DNA from: Symbiodinium natans | Taxonomy: Eukaryota; Sar; Dinophyceae; Suessiales; Symbiodiniaceae | NCBI GenBank assembly: GCA_905221605.1 | Contig: CAJNDS010002139.1 | Span: forward strand, 62,001 to 126,000 | Reading direction: 5' to 3' | DNA: 64,000 nucleotides | In this document: positions 1 to 12,100 of the stretch, piece by piece | Layout of the letters: each line of letters begins with the position of its first letter | How positions within the stretch are numbered: position 1 is the first letter of the stretch | Program-made: the position numbers and the translations under genes | Notes under the pieces: generated by a model | The model's input: the letters and a program-made list of their open reading frames with translations, nothing else | Told to the model about the DNA's origin: nothing | The model's database searches: none

Positions 1-142
1 AACATCCACAGCAGGGGATAAAGGGTTTGGGGCTTGCGGTGTTTTTTCCATCTCGAACGCAAAACGCCCAACTGCGTTGCCGAGCGGCATGGCGGTAGCG
101 CTTCTTCTGGCCGCCGCACTTGTCGCAAGCACCCCACATCTC
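1..142 (-). CDS. TSP1 exon at the left window edge (incomplete)
   Basis: After a CCCAG acceptor at 143-145 the minus strand reads EMWGACDKCGGQKKRYRHA, which continues the SSW of the preceding exon into a core W..C...CGG.K.R.R. The frame stays open to base 1, so the exon may run out of the window or stop at one of several GC donors between about 80 and 100. Confidence 0.7.
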
Positions 143-3100
143 CTGGGCACAGGGGATGCAACATGATGTACCTGGAAGAGGTCGCTGGGCCCCACGTGAG
201 GCCATGAGGGGAAGCCATCAGGGAAAGGTGCTGGAGGCAGCGAAAGCTCTCAATTTAAGTTTGTGATTCACGCCCAGGAGCCCAAGAACTCCACAAGCAG
301 TCCACCGGCTGGCAGACAGGGCAAGATTGCTGCTTGCAAGCCTGGCTCTCAGGGGGGGGTCGAAAACTCGACACATAGATGCTGTTGGAAAGCTAGGGGC
401 CTTTAACCTTTGGCCTGCGGCCTCAGCTTCGCTTTCCAGAAATAGCGTGAGGGATGGCTGGCCTATGAAATCATGCTAATTAGGTATTAGTGCTCCAAGC
501 CATTGTTCAAAACACATGTAGTGACGCCCTAAATATGTCCATGCAGCATAAAGGGCAATCTGGCCTTCGTCACGAGCAGCGATCGATCGCAATGCTTGCC
601 AGCATTGTGAGGGTTGTTCATCAGATTCCTCCCAGGTCCACCGAATGTTCGAAGACTACCGAGGCTCGAGAACGGCCACATAGGCTCCCAAGCCTTACGG
701 CCTTATGGTCATTGAGCTCATGCAACGTTCGACTTCTGCATGCCTTGAATCATCGACTATCGATTGTTGGATTTAATATCTTGGCTGTCATTATCGTACA
801 CTGCACGTCCTTATTCCCCAAGCAGTGCTTGCACTGTGGCTGTGGGTAAACCACCCGCGAGACGCCAGCAGGACAAGGATAGGGAGCCCAAGACAGGGTG
901 AGACACCGGCAACGATCAAAAGGAGGGAAGGTTAACACAACTGCCCTCAAGCCCGGAACACCGATGTTTCATGAGCGCATTCCTAGCTCAGCCAGAATGT
1001 TGGGTGGGTGGTGAGGCTCACTGGCGCACCGTTATGAACAATGCCTCTGTGGGACTCTTCACAGGACCCGCACAGCACGCTGCCAAACTGCCAAAGGAAG
1101 TCTCCGAAACTCGTCTGACGGTCTTGCCCATTGTCCTCGTATGTCTAGTCTCTCGAAGCTGGGAATGCTTCCAGTATCATTGACTCAGACCTGAAATCCC
1201 TCCATGTCCATTCCCCGAACCATGGTGAGACCAAGAGAGAGAGGCCTCTGCCGCATCGTCTGCCCCACACCACATGTCGCAGAGCAAACGCTCCATTGTT
1301 GCCACATGCTGACCTTGCAGGCAAACGGTTTGGGGGGCGAGGGATGCAAAGTCAGCTTACATGGCCTTGCTCTGTATGTTTGGCAAGCTCGAGGGCCACT
1401 GCATCTGAGACCAAGCCCTTCCAGCATCAAGCCTACATGCCCTGCTTGAGCGAAGTCCTTGAAGCGCACTCCTTCTGCCAACTCACAGCCTCAAACCCCG
1501 ACCATAAACACTGCAGAACTCGACTCCCTCATCCCATCAAGTCTTTTGCAGATTTTCTGCTCTTTGCGCTCGCGGCAGCTCAAGCAGGAAACTTGGTTGA
1601 ATCCATTGAGGGACTGACCTGGCAGTCCATGGGGACCCCACCGCCACAACTCGGCTCATCGGGGCCTCGAATGGAGAAACATGAGCACAGATGGATAAAG
1701 TCTCGCAGACTTCAGGTTTAGTTTGCCCGCCCTAGCTCTATGTCACTGCGAGCCCCAACCCTCGGCAAAAGCATCTTCAAGATCCAACGCTCATCAGCTC
1801 TTGTACGCCATTTAAGAACTTCATGCTTCGCTCAGAAGACAGAAACCTCAGAAAACATGCCGTGCCGTGTGGTGAGTCGTTTATGGCGCACACTTTAGCG
1901 GAGTCGGGAGTTCAGGGCATCACGTCCAAGTTGCAAGGCGATGTTTGCTTCAGTTCACCCTCGCACCAGCGACCGTTCTCCTGCAGAGAGACACTCTTTT
2001 TCTTCCTTCTCGGGATTCTCGGGCAGTAGAAATGGGGAAATGGGGAGAAGGGGTTGGTTCAGGCATTGGGGCATGTTTTGGGCCTATAGGACTCAAGTTG
2101 CAGGTGCCTGCGCTTGGACACGAAGGCTCAGACATGCATCACTCGTTGGTTGCGCAGCGTGTGATCAAAAAACTTATGTAGCCTGTGAAAAGAAGGACAT
2201 GAAAAGCCAACCCCCTCTCAGCCTTACTCTCTTCTTCTCCGAGCGAGCAACTCCGGTCCCGGACCCGTAAGCTCCACTCGTCCTTGCCGTGGACGGCAAT
2301 CACCCTCGCACGCCTTGCACGAGAGAGGGAAACTCAGACGCATGTCATGCAGAGTTTTCGCAAGAGGCAAGGTCCTCCGGTATCAGAAGCATGTAGAATC
2401 CAGGAGGGCAGCAGGTCGAAGCGGAGAAGGCTCAGTTATGCCCCGACTCACCCCAACCCTAAAAGACCCCCAAAGCCCTCTCCAGAATTTCAGCTCAACC
2501 AATCTGCAGAATTCCAGAGAGGCTCGGGCAAAGGGGATGTTCCATGTCGGGATGAGAGGGAGGGGAAACTAATCAAAACTGGAAGGGATGATACACGATG
2601 TTCATTGACGTGTCCCTGACGAGCTCATGCATCTCGAAGTTCAAGGCCACCGATCGCCACCACTGATTACAAGTGAAGCCCTGGACCGCGAGCTGCAAAC
2701 GCTCTTGCTCAGGCCAGCCCTCGAGCACTTCAGTGCCCCGGCGCCTCTTGATCCCAGCACAGGGTGTTGTGCAGCCACTCCAGGGCTGCCACTCTCCGAA
2801 GACCTCGGTGTCTTGATTGACCGGCTTCTCAGAGAGTTATACAGAATCGCAACTTGAGATTGCTTTAGGAGCTGATGGAAAGCATCATGGGCGTCTTGCA
2901 ATGGGCCATATGCGACATGAGGTGCTCAATGCTGCGCAAAAAGAAAATCACTTGCCCAGCCGCGCAGTCGACGTCCGGTCCGCAGGAGACATGGACGTTG
3001 CAGGAGGCATGCTCCATCGACATGCCCGTGGGTGGTTTGCCGCATTCGTTGGCCTGCTTTGAGCCGATTGGGGTTTGGGGGGGGTTTGGGTCCTGCTTTT

Positions 3101-6100
3101 CGGTTTAGTACAGATTGTTTGTGGCTTGTTTGGCTTCTAGAGCGGTGGAGCCTGCTCAGATGACAATGATCTGGGTCCTCGACAGACTTTGACTCTGACA
3201 ATCTCTCGGCAAAGTCCCTCAGGGCATGGCCATTCAAGGGAGGATTTGGGAAGAGAAGGCGACCTGTGCAGCCCCCAAGCAGGGCGATAGGATGCGATAC
3301 GCCCTCAGGCCCTCAGGCTTCGCTCGATGCCTGGCGGCGAAGCTTCCGCGAGCGCCACGTCACACCACCATTGCAGCTCCTTGTGCAAGCCTCGGGTGTG
3401 CAGTCGGAGCCAAAGGCGCCGGAAATGCGTAAGCCGTCGAAACCTAAACACACACACAAAACATTAGAATGGTCTTCGGTCGTGTGTGCTCAGCAGGGAC
3501 TCTGCCATACGAACTCACAGGCGCACAGCGTACCAACGTCCAAACCCCTCAAACTTCCAAAGAAGGTGGCATCTTTCGCAGTGGCTCAAACCGAAGCCTC
3601 TATAAGCCCCAACCTCACATCTCAGCAAGTCTTGGTGGCTTCCCAGGAAGTCCACTCACCCCACAGCGCATCGATGCAGGCGCCTGAGGGGAACTATTTC
3701 GAGACCTGTAAAGCATCTATATAAGGCTGATGATATCCCAGGACTTGCAGGCTCATCTTTTTCTACCATGGCGGAAGAGAGGCAGCTTCCGTTGTAGAGA
3801 TTGCGAGGGTTTCTGGCATTGAGCTTCTCAGCTCTTCAATTGCCGCCCTCGATTTCGAAGCCAAGATGCCACTGGAGCAAGGCTGCGTGTTGCACGGCTC
3901 AATCTCCTTCGCGTGAGTCAGGGGCTCAAGCCACTCTGCTACAGTTGGAACCATGATCGCATCACACTTTGAGCGATCCAAAGGCTGATTCCGCTACCGA
4001 CCGGAAGCGCTATCAAGCGCTGTCAGCTGGGAAAGTGGGTTGAAATCCCAAAACAGCATTTCAAGGCTCCTCCTTGCTCAAAGGCGCGCATTGCTTGCCT
4101 TCCACAGCAAAGCGTTTGCTTAGAGTCCCAGGCCGGGCTCGAGCTACAAGGCTACTCGCGTCAACGTGTCCAAGCTTTGCTCTTCATGATATTATTAACC
4201 GTTATTAGCCTCTCTTCGAAGCTGCTGCAATGCTACGAGTCGTGTCGCTAATTCTCAAGCACGTTCGGAGTCTCGGTGCCTCCCGGCGAAGGCATCACAG
4301 CGATCGCCCTGTCGCGCGTGCGCTGCCCACCATCGCACTCGCAGGTGCAGCCGCTCCTGAACGTAAGGTTGGTTGCTTGCATGATGCCTGATCTATGTTT
4401 GCACAAAGCAAGCAGGTGCTTCTGTGGGTATGTTTCTCTACTGTGTTGTGGGGTTGGGAGATGCGGCACTACAAATCAGGTTTTTGCTGTCGGGTATGCT
4501 TTCTGAAGATGTAGTAAACTGGGAATATTCCAGGATCCTTGCCGCGTCATAAAACTTACCATCCATCCTTACCCCCCCGGGGAGTAAATAAAACACGAAA
4601 TTCGTGCCTTTGGCGGCCAGGTTGACAAGGCACGCGAATATTAGAGATGCCCGAAAAGCTGCAAGAAAGGAACCGCGTCCTTGCCACTGTCGTGACATCG
4701 ACCCTTGATAATGTAAACAAGCAGGGGCTGCTTGGTGTAATGCTCAGAATGTTCTTTCAATTGTAGGGGGGAGGGGTGCTTGTGCACCCAGCTAATCTCC
4801 CGGCTCCTTTGAAGTCGTCTGCCTCCCAAAGCATCATGCTACGCCACTTTGGTTGTCAGCGGAGGTGCTTGAGTCTGTGTTGTTTTAATGCCCACCTGGG
4901 CTCTTGCACATAAGGTTGTCGGAGCTGGATGTCAACTGAGTTCGAGACATATGTCCCATTTTGCTCTCAAGAAGGAGATTGGGAACCTAAACAAGTGTCC
5001 GAGCATTGTGCACCTAAATTCAGGCCATTCGCCAAACCCCCTTGACAAGGCAGGGGCGCAAAGCCAACCTGCCCCCCCCAGAGGCCGCGAGGCAGGGAAG
5101 TACATAAGGCCTCGCCATGCCTTCGTGATCGAAAGCGTGATTTTGGCACATTGGGAGACGCACAGACCTGGTTCACGAATCCATCTGCTTTGCCAGGCGT
5201 ATAGAGGCGAGAGCTCGATTTCGACAGCAAAGATGCGCGTCGTCTAGACGAGGCCGCGATTTCTCGCATGGAGTAACGAGAAAAAGTTATGTGAGGCAAC
5301 GAAGCCATGAATCCACGTACCTAGCATCCTAGCGTGGCCAAGGCAAATGCGCGATTGCGACCCAACTGGTGCGCCGCACAGTTGAGAGCGTTAAATTCCA
5401 AGACAACAAACAAGCCAAAACAACAGCCTCCCCTCCTACGGACTCCTATAGACCTCCCCCCCCCCCCCCCCCCGCCCTCCACTTTTCCACTGCCCCCCCC
5501 TGCGCATGTGTTCCAAGGCTCCAGGATGACCACTCGGACCAGCGGCAATCCTTGGGCCCGGGGCATTCACCTGGGTCAGAGCTGGGCTTTCCTGCTTCCA
5601 AGGTTCGGGAGACCCGCTCTTCTCTAGACGAACTGATGATCCCGGAAGCTAGCTACGGCCATACAGAGCCCTCGAATTTTCGGACTCCTCAGCGTCAACT
5701 ACCCGCAAGATGGTCAGGCTTCTCACAGCAGATGTGCTGAAAGTTGAAAGATGGCTTTCATGGCACGCGCTGAGGCCGCCGCTACACATTCTACTACTAC
5801 ACTACACGTGCTTAGAGAAAGATCATGAAGCAAAATCATATCTGTCACCAGTCATCTGAATCCTTGCAGTATCTAATTCAGTTTGGCTGACCACGCGCTG
5901 GGTCCGTTCCAGTGTACTGGTCGGTGATGCACTCGCGCTGTTCCTGGGACTGGATCAATACAATGTGCCCTGGCACAAACCGCTAATAGGGCTAAAGGCA
6001 GCAAGGGCAGCTCACAATGCGCAATGATTCTCTGCCCAGCGTCAGCGAGCGTGTTTAGGCATCCGGTGCCCCCTTCGGAGGGCATCTGTGTGATGTAGCC

Positions 6101-9100
6101 TGCCAGGAAAAAGCAGCAGTGCTGGGCGGCGAGTGCAGCAAGTATCCCGATCAACTACAGTATGGTTCTATGAGGCAGACAGGACCAGATAGGACCTGTG
6201 ACAGTGATGGACCAACAGGTCTCTCGGCCCTCCGGTGGATGCACCAGCTTTGACGGCGATCACTATTCGGGACGTGTTTGCTCATCTTTGCTCCACGGCG
6301 GGTCCAAATTATCCGTTCTCAAGCTTCAGGTCCTTCAGGTTGCCTGTTACCTGCAGGACTTGCTCAGCCTGATGCTTCGACATTAGCACGGGAGCTAAAG
6401 AAGTGGTCTTTCGCCCTCCCTCCACTCGGAAGCGTCAGGTGCAGAAAACCCTCAAGCCGGAGGAGTCTTGAGAAGTCTTCCGAAATCTTCGGCGAGCAGC
6501 GGGTCCGCTTCTGTGATCCCCGGCCGCAGGTGGTGCTGCAGGAACTCCACTCCTGGGCCGTGACCAAGTTGGGCCGATTGCTCTTAAGACGCGCAGCCTG
6601 CCACTTCCCGAACAACATGGTGTGGTATTGTGCATACAGACGCGTACTTGTGTACTTGGGCGTGAACGAAGATACGAGTATGAAATGTCTGGGATATATA
6701 TATATATATATGTGTGTGTGTGCACATGTATACGTATCTGTTTTTGTGTGGTTGGGGAGTCTGGGAGCCTGAGCCAGATGTCTTGAGTTCTCGGCCGGAA
6801 CTCAAAAAAAGTTCATTCCACAATGTGCAATACAGCTGTGCAGTGACCATGTAAAGCAAGCCCTCCAAAACCCCAAAGCCATGAAGCTTGTTGGCCTTGG
6901 AGTTTTTACAAGCAACAACTACAACAGCATAGCTGGAGAAGGGGTCACACGGCAGCCAAGACTCCCTCCATTCGCTCACCTGCGCTCGGACTGGGATTTT
7001 CAAGCACAGGCCTTCTTCACATTTGCAGAATCTCAGCTGCAGTCTGACCCTTCTCAACCCTTAAGCTTCAAAACCCTGGCTCACCGACGCGCGTTGACAG
7101 TATGACTGCCGCTACAGAGCCTGATCCAGAGAGCCTTAATATAGGTTGCCGACTAGACTTCAGTGCCTAGCGCTACAGTTTTCGGCGGCACCTCAATATG
7201 GGTTGGTTCGTGCTGGAGCAAAACTGGCCCTAATGCCCCGAACCTACACACACCAAAAAGTCCCAGAGCCCACCTCGCACGACTTGGCATCGCAGGGATC
7301 CTCGCCGTGCAGGGAACTTCAGGCTTCTGTAATCCGCATACTGGCACTGAGGGGTGCATGAGCCAAGGGCTTTCCTGGGGCTGGCAGCCCTTCATGCCGC
7401 TGGAAAGGTTCAGGGCTCACAGTCGAGCATCCATCAAGGAAGCGAAGCACAAAGGCCAGAACCTCCAAAATCAAGTTTTGGCCTGAAAACCCTCTTGCAC
7501 ATCACTTGCACAAAAGACTGGCAGTGCCCAACTTCGAGGGCTCCTCGTTGCAGCCCCGAATCTCCTCAAGCTCCGCGGGGCAGGCCTGGTGCAATAAGTG
7601 GTGCAATAAGGACTTTTTCATAGGAATCTTCTCGAATGACTATTAAATAATCAGGATGCCCAGTAAGGGCAAGGGTGGCCTTGATGGCCTCGTTGGTTCT
7701 TGTTTGTTTGAGGTCTCGGTTGGGATCTTAGGCTTGGGTGCATGTCCTCGCTCCGGGTTGAGGGCCTGCTTGTAGTCTTCGAGGTCTCAGGGGGATCAGC
7801 TCAGAAGGACCGGAGGCGAGTTTTATGAAAGCTATTGTTGCCCTAGCATGTTATACAAGAAAACCATGGAAATGCAGAGAGAGAGAGACAAAAAACAGAT
7901 AGAGAGAACGAATGAAAGATAAAATAAGGAAGGAAGGAAAGAAAGAGACGAGTACACACACACACATATGCATGTGATATACATATATGTATATATATAG
8001 AGAGAGAGAGACAGCTCTTCGGGCGAGGAATGCTTATCAAACATGTCTCCAGTTATCTGCCATTGATGGCTTATGTAGGGCTGCACCTGGCCCCCATTGC
8101 GAGGATTCTGCGTGATATGCCGTCCACGCATCCTGGGACGAAGCAGGTAAGGCCGCAAGTTTCAATTACCGCAGGCATCGGCATTTGATGTTTGGAAAGA
8201 GACCCTGATGTTTCGCAGAGCATCTAAACATGTACTTTGTTTTTCCATTTGAGGGGAAAGTGGGAAATAGAAACATTGGAGCCCTTTCTCGCAACCCCCA
8301 TGGACTTCGGAAGTCCGGGAAGCATCTTGGGTTGACTTCGGAAGCCGACTTGAAACAAAGGCTTTGGCTTTCTTGCACATGCGCGTGCGCAAACACAGAC
8401 GTACACATGCACATGAAGAGAGTTGTGATCGCCATGTCGAGTCCACAATATGCATTTTAGCTTCTGCTGGCCGCCATCACAGGGACGATCGCAAGAGCCT
8501 TGGAAGCAAGAGTTTCCCAAACGTGGAAGTAGGCCCTTCCGCGAACTCCCTGTAAGCTTGAGTCTGCAAGCCCAAGCAGAGCAGATGCTCCTACCCACTC
8601 GATCCTTAAGTCCAAAAGTGAATTCGGGCAAACAGCCCACTCCTGAATTCAGGCTCAACTCATCCCGAGGAAAAAGTGATTGGGTTCACTGTCTTTGGGG
8701 TTTCGCATCTTCGCGTCTCGCAAGCTCTAATTACCAATCACTTGGGGCACAATGACAAACTCGACCCGGCTTGAGGCTTTACAACCAGCCCAATTAGGCC
8801 ATAGAACCGTATAGCCCTGAAGCCCTCGTCGCTAAGGCTGAAGGACTAAACCCTGATCCCAAAACCCCGGAACCTGAAAGCCTGCGAAACCCCAAAGCCC
8901 TTCAAAACACTTCAAAGCCCTTGAGCCCCTCTCTTCAAACCCCTACCAAAAGAAGCCCTACCTTCAAGTTGCCTTAAAGCCCTGAGTTCAAAAAGTATTC
9001 ACACCCAAGGGGCTCCAGGAGCTCCACGCCGTGAGTTGGCAGTCCGTGACGCCATGGCACAGCCTCGGAAACAAACGACTCTCAACATCCAGAAACGGGC

Positions 9101-12100
9101 GTACATACATGTAGACATTTTTAACGTCTTCGTATAGAGATACTTCAATGTGGGAGTTTAAAGAAGCCTTTTCGTTCTGACTTGCACGCTCAACAAATGT
9201 GTGCATAAGGCTCCTGAACAGCTGTGGTTCTGCCGTTGGGGTGCGCAGTGTTGCACGCACGGGAGGCCGAGCTGGCAGTCGTCCACGATCATCCTAATAA
9301 GCATGCATGCACGCTCTGCCTCTGCGCTGCTGTGAGCGGAAGACATGTATTTAGTCCTGCGCAACCTACTGTTCAAAATGATCACGATGTCGGACACAAG
9401 CACCCTAAAGCCCAAGCGTCAAGAATATTTGCAAAGAACTATAGCCTAGTAACCCTGAAGACCTACGCCCGAAAGCTGTAAATCCTCAACCCCAATGCCC
9501 TCATTCTCGTTGTGCCATGTGGCTTGACGCCCACGAGCGGGCCGCTGCAGGGAAGTCCCGAGCCTGGAAATGAGCTGTTAAGGTCTTTGGGTGTTGAGGC
9601 GACAAGGCTTAGGGCTCATGCTCTTCGGTTGCAAGTATATGAAAAGGTTTGGGGTTTTGAGATGCACCGGAAGCAGCTGCAATAAAACAGTGTAAATCCA
9701 GGCTATAGCTGTGACACAGACAGGGAGGATCAGGCACAACTCTGTCCGGCATTGTTCTGCTATACAGGTGTGAGCGCAGCTAAATGCAGTGACACTGCAC
9801 ACGCCTTACAGTACTTGCTGTACTCGCCCCTTTTGGAAAACGTGTCACATGGTAAACTGTTTATCATGAAACCAGACAAAACAAACCAAGAAACAAGAAA
9901 GAAACGAATCACACCAGAATCTTGCACGCCCCTTGCCTGAGGCTTGGATGGCAATACCGCGCTTGCGCTGGCAAAGGCCTGTCGAGGTTTGGACGGTTAG
10001 GAAGAGTTGCGCCCACACAACTGCTGCGCACACGCCTCCCGTTCCCGCTCTCTTGTGACTCTTGCACTCTCCTATCAGTGCTATTGCAGTCTGCTTGATA
10101 AGATGAAGTGGACGCGTTTGCTCAGGCATGAGGCATGGCAAGGGTCTGAGAGGCACTGACTTAGTGGATTGTTTCGACCGAAGCAAGACTAATTTCACGT
10201 GGGCTTGCATGAGTACCTGAGATAGCTTGCAACTACCTGCATCCCTAAATGCTAGCTGACATTGGCTGACAATCTTCCAGCCACTGAGGCTTGCCCACCT
10301 TGCCCGTTCGACGGACCCCATTCCTCCCACTGCTGGAGCAGGCAGTTGCCTGGTGTGCGGGGGAAGTCGAGTTGTGTTGCAGTGCTGCATGACTCCAATG
10401 GCGTAGGCCCAGCAGATCAAGTCACAACAAGATGATTCATTGTTCTTGTCTGTTCGTTTGTGTGCCTGCTTGTTCGCTTGTTTGCTGGTTCGCATGTTTG
10501 TGTGTTCTGTTTGTTGTGATTGCTTGCTTGGTTGGTTGTTGACTTGATTGTTTGAGTATGCGCTCGTAAATAAGCAACTGAAAAATGAATCAAAGTTTAT
10601 ATATATATATATACACACACATATTGTGTACATATACATAATACTGAATGCACGTCTTCGATGGCAGAAATGCATGGGTCCCAACTCGGAGAATCTCGGG
10701 ACTTGGTTTGCATTGGGCTGAGGGCTGTTTCGTGGCGGCCCAGGTGCGGTCCCCATAGTTGCCACATGGTTGCGCCTGGCAGTCCTGGGTTGCTTAAGGG
10801 CGTTTAAAGGCTTAAAGGGCTGTAGGGCAAAGGCTGCAAAGCGCGTAGGAAATCCTTTGGAAGTTAAGGCGTTGGGAAGTTCGTTTAAACAGTGCCCCTG
10901 TTTAAGGTCACGAGGTCACCGGATGTCACTAGGCCTCAGGGCTTGGAGTTTGTTCCGAAGTTCAGCTGCGGCCTCCTTATAAGGGCGTGTTGAAGCTAAA
11001 ACGACTCCAGTGAAACAAATGAAGGGGTGAGGGCACGGTGAGGGTGGTACATTATTTGCATTTTGCTGAACCACGTTTGTGAGCGCAGTTCATTGATGCA
11101 TACACCAAGCCGTCCAACAACGGGCTACGAGACTGCAAAGAAGTCATGCGCTGGTCTTTTCCCGATTCCTTACTGTGGGCTGGCGCTTGGGTGCAAATCG
11201 GATCACCGAGGATTGGGGCAGCCATGGCCCACTCTGAAATTTAACCCCTCTCCCTTTGCAATCATTTTGGTGGGGACCCCGTTTGCAACCACTCTCCGTA
11301 CTCGGAGAGGCGCTAATTCAGACCGAAGCAGAGAAAAGAACGACCATCACAAGCAAAACTGTGCCTCAGATGGACCCAAAGCATCCTGATGAAATACACC
11401 AACCCCATGTGGCGCTTGCAAGCATTCTGACGGGGATGGGGATGATTGAGGTAGTTCGCAACTGCATAGCCACCCGCACTAAAGTACACATGCAAAAAAA
11501 CAAAACGCTCCAAGGGCAGCCGAGTATCGTTCAGTTCTGCCAATGCTCCCCGGCATGGTACGCCGACGCCTGCAAGCGTGCTTGTGTAGGCCATGCCGAT
11601 ACAGCCCAGGAAACTTACATTCGCTGCCAGGCATCTACCTGTAGGCCCAGACGGAATGTTCGGCTATTTTTCTCACAAGACACTGATGTAACAAATGCCG
11701 ACAATTTGCTCTTGCCCCACCATCCTATGCAGCTTGAAACAGCCATCGACATGGTGACATGGAGAATATGCACGCTTATGTGAGAGCAATGCACGAACCC
11801 CGTAGATCCCACAAGACAGCCTAACACTGTCGGAACACTAAATCAACCGGAGACGTAAATTCAAAATACATTTTGTAAGTCTCTGAGCCCGACCTCGCTT
11901 GTGTTGGAGAATGGGACGCTTGCGCCTGTGGACTCCTGCGCGCTCGAAGGCTTTCAGGCGGCTTTCCGGGATTTGGGCCCTGGCTTCCAGGTGGCAGCGG
12001 CAAGCTGCCATACAAAGGGGGCAGTAAAAGTTTGAAACTTCTGAGAGTCTTAAGTCCGTCGACAGCAGCAGCTGCCTGTAGCAGCAGCTAACGTTTCGAG

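Noticed and set aside
9845..10765. 306-residue minus-strand open frame
   Set aside because: Held open by a TTTG/AT low-complexity tract; no domain, and it lies across a TSP1 intron.
11536..11655. Cys-rich plus-strand stretch (W...ACKRAC) resembling TSP1
   Set aside because: Wrong strand relative to all other exons and no R.R strand or splice sites.
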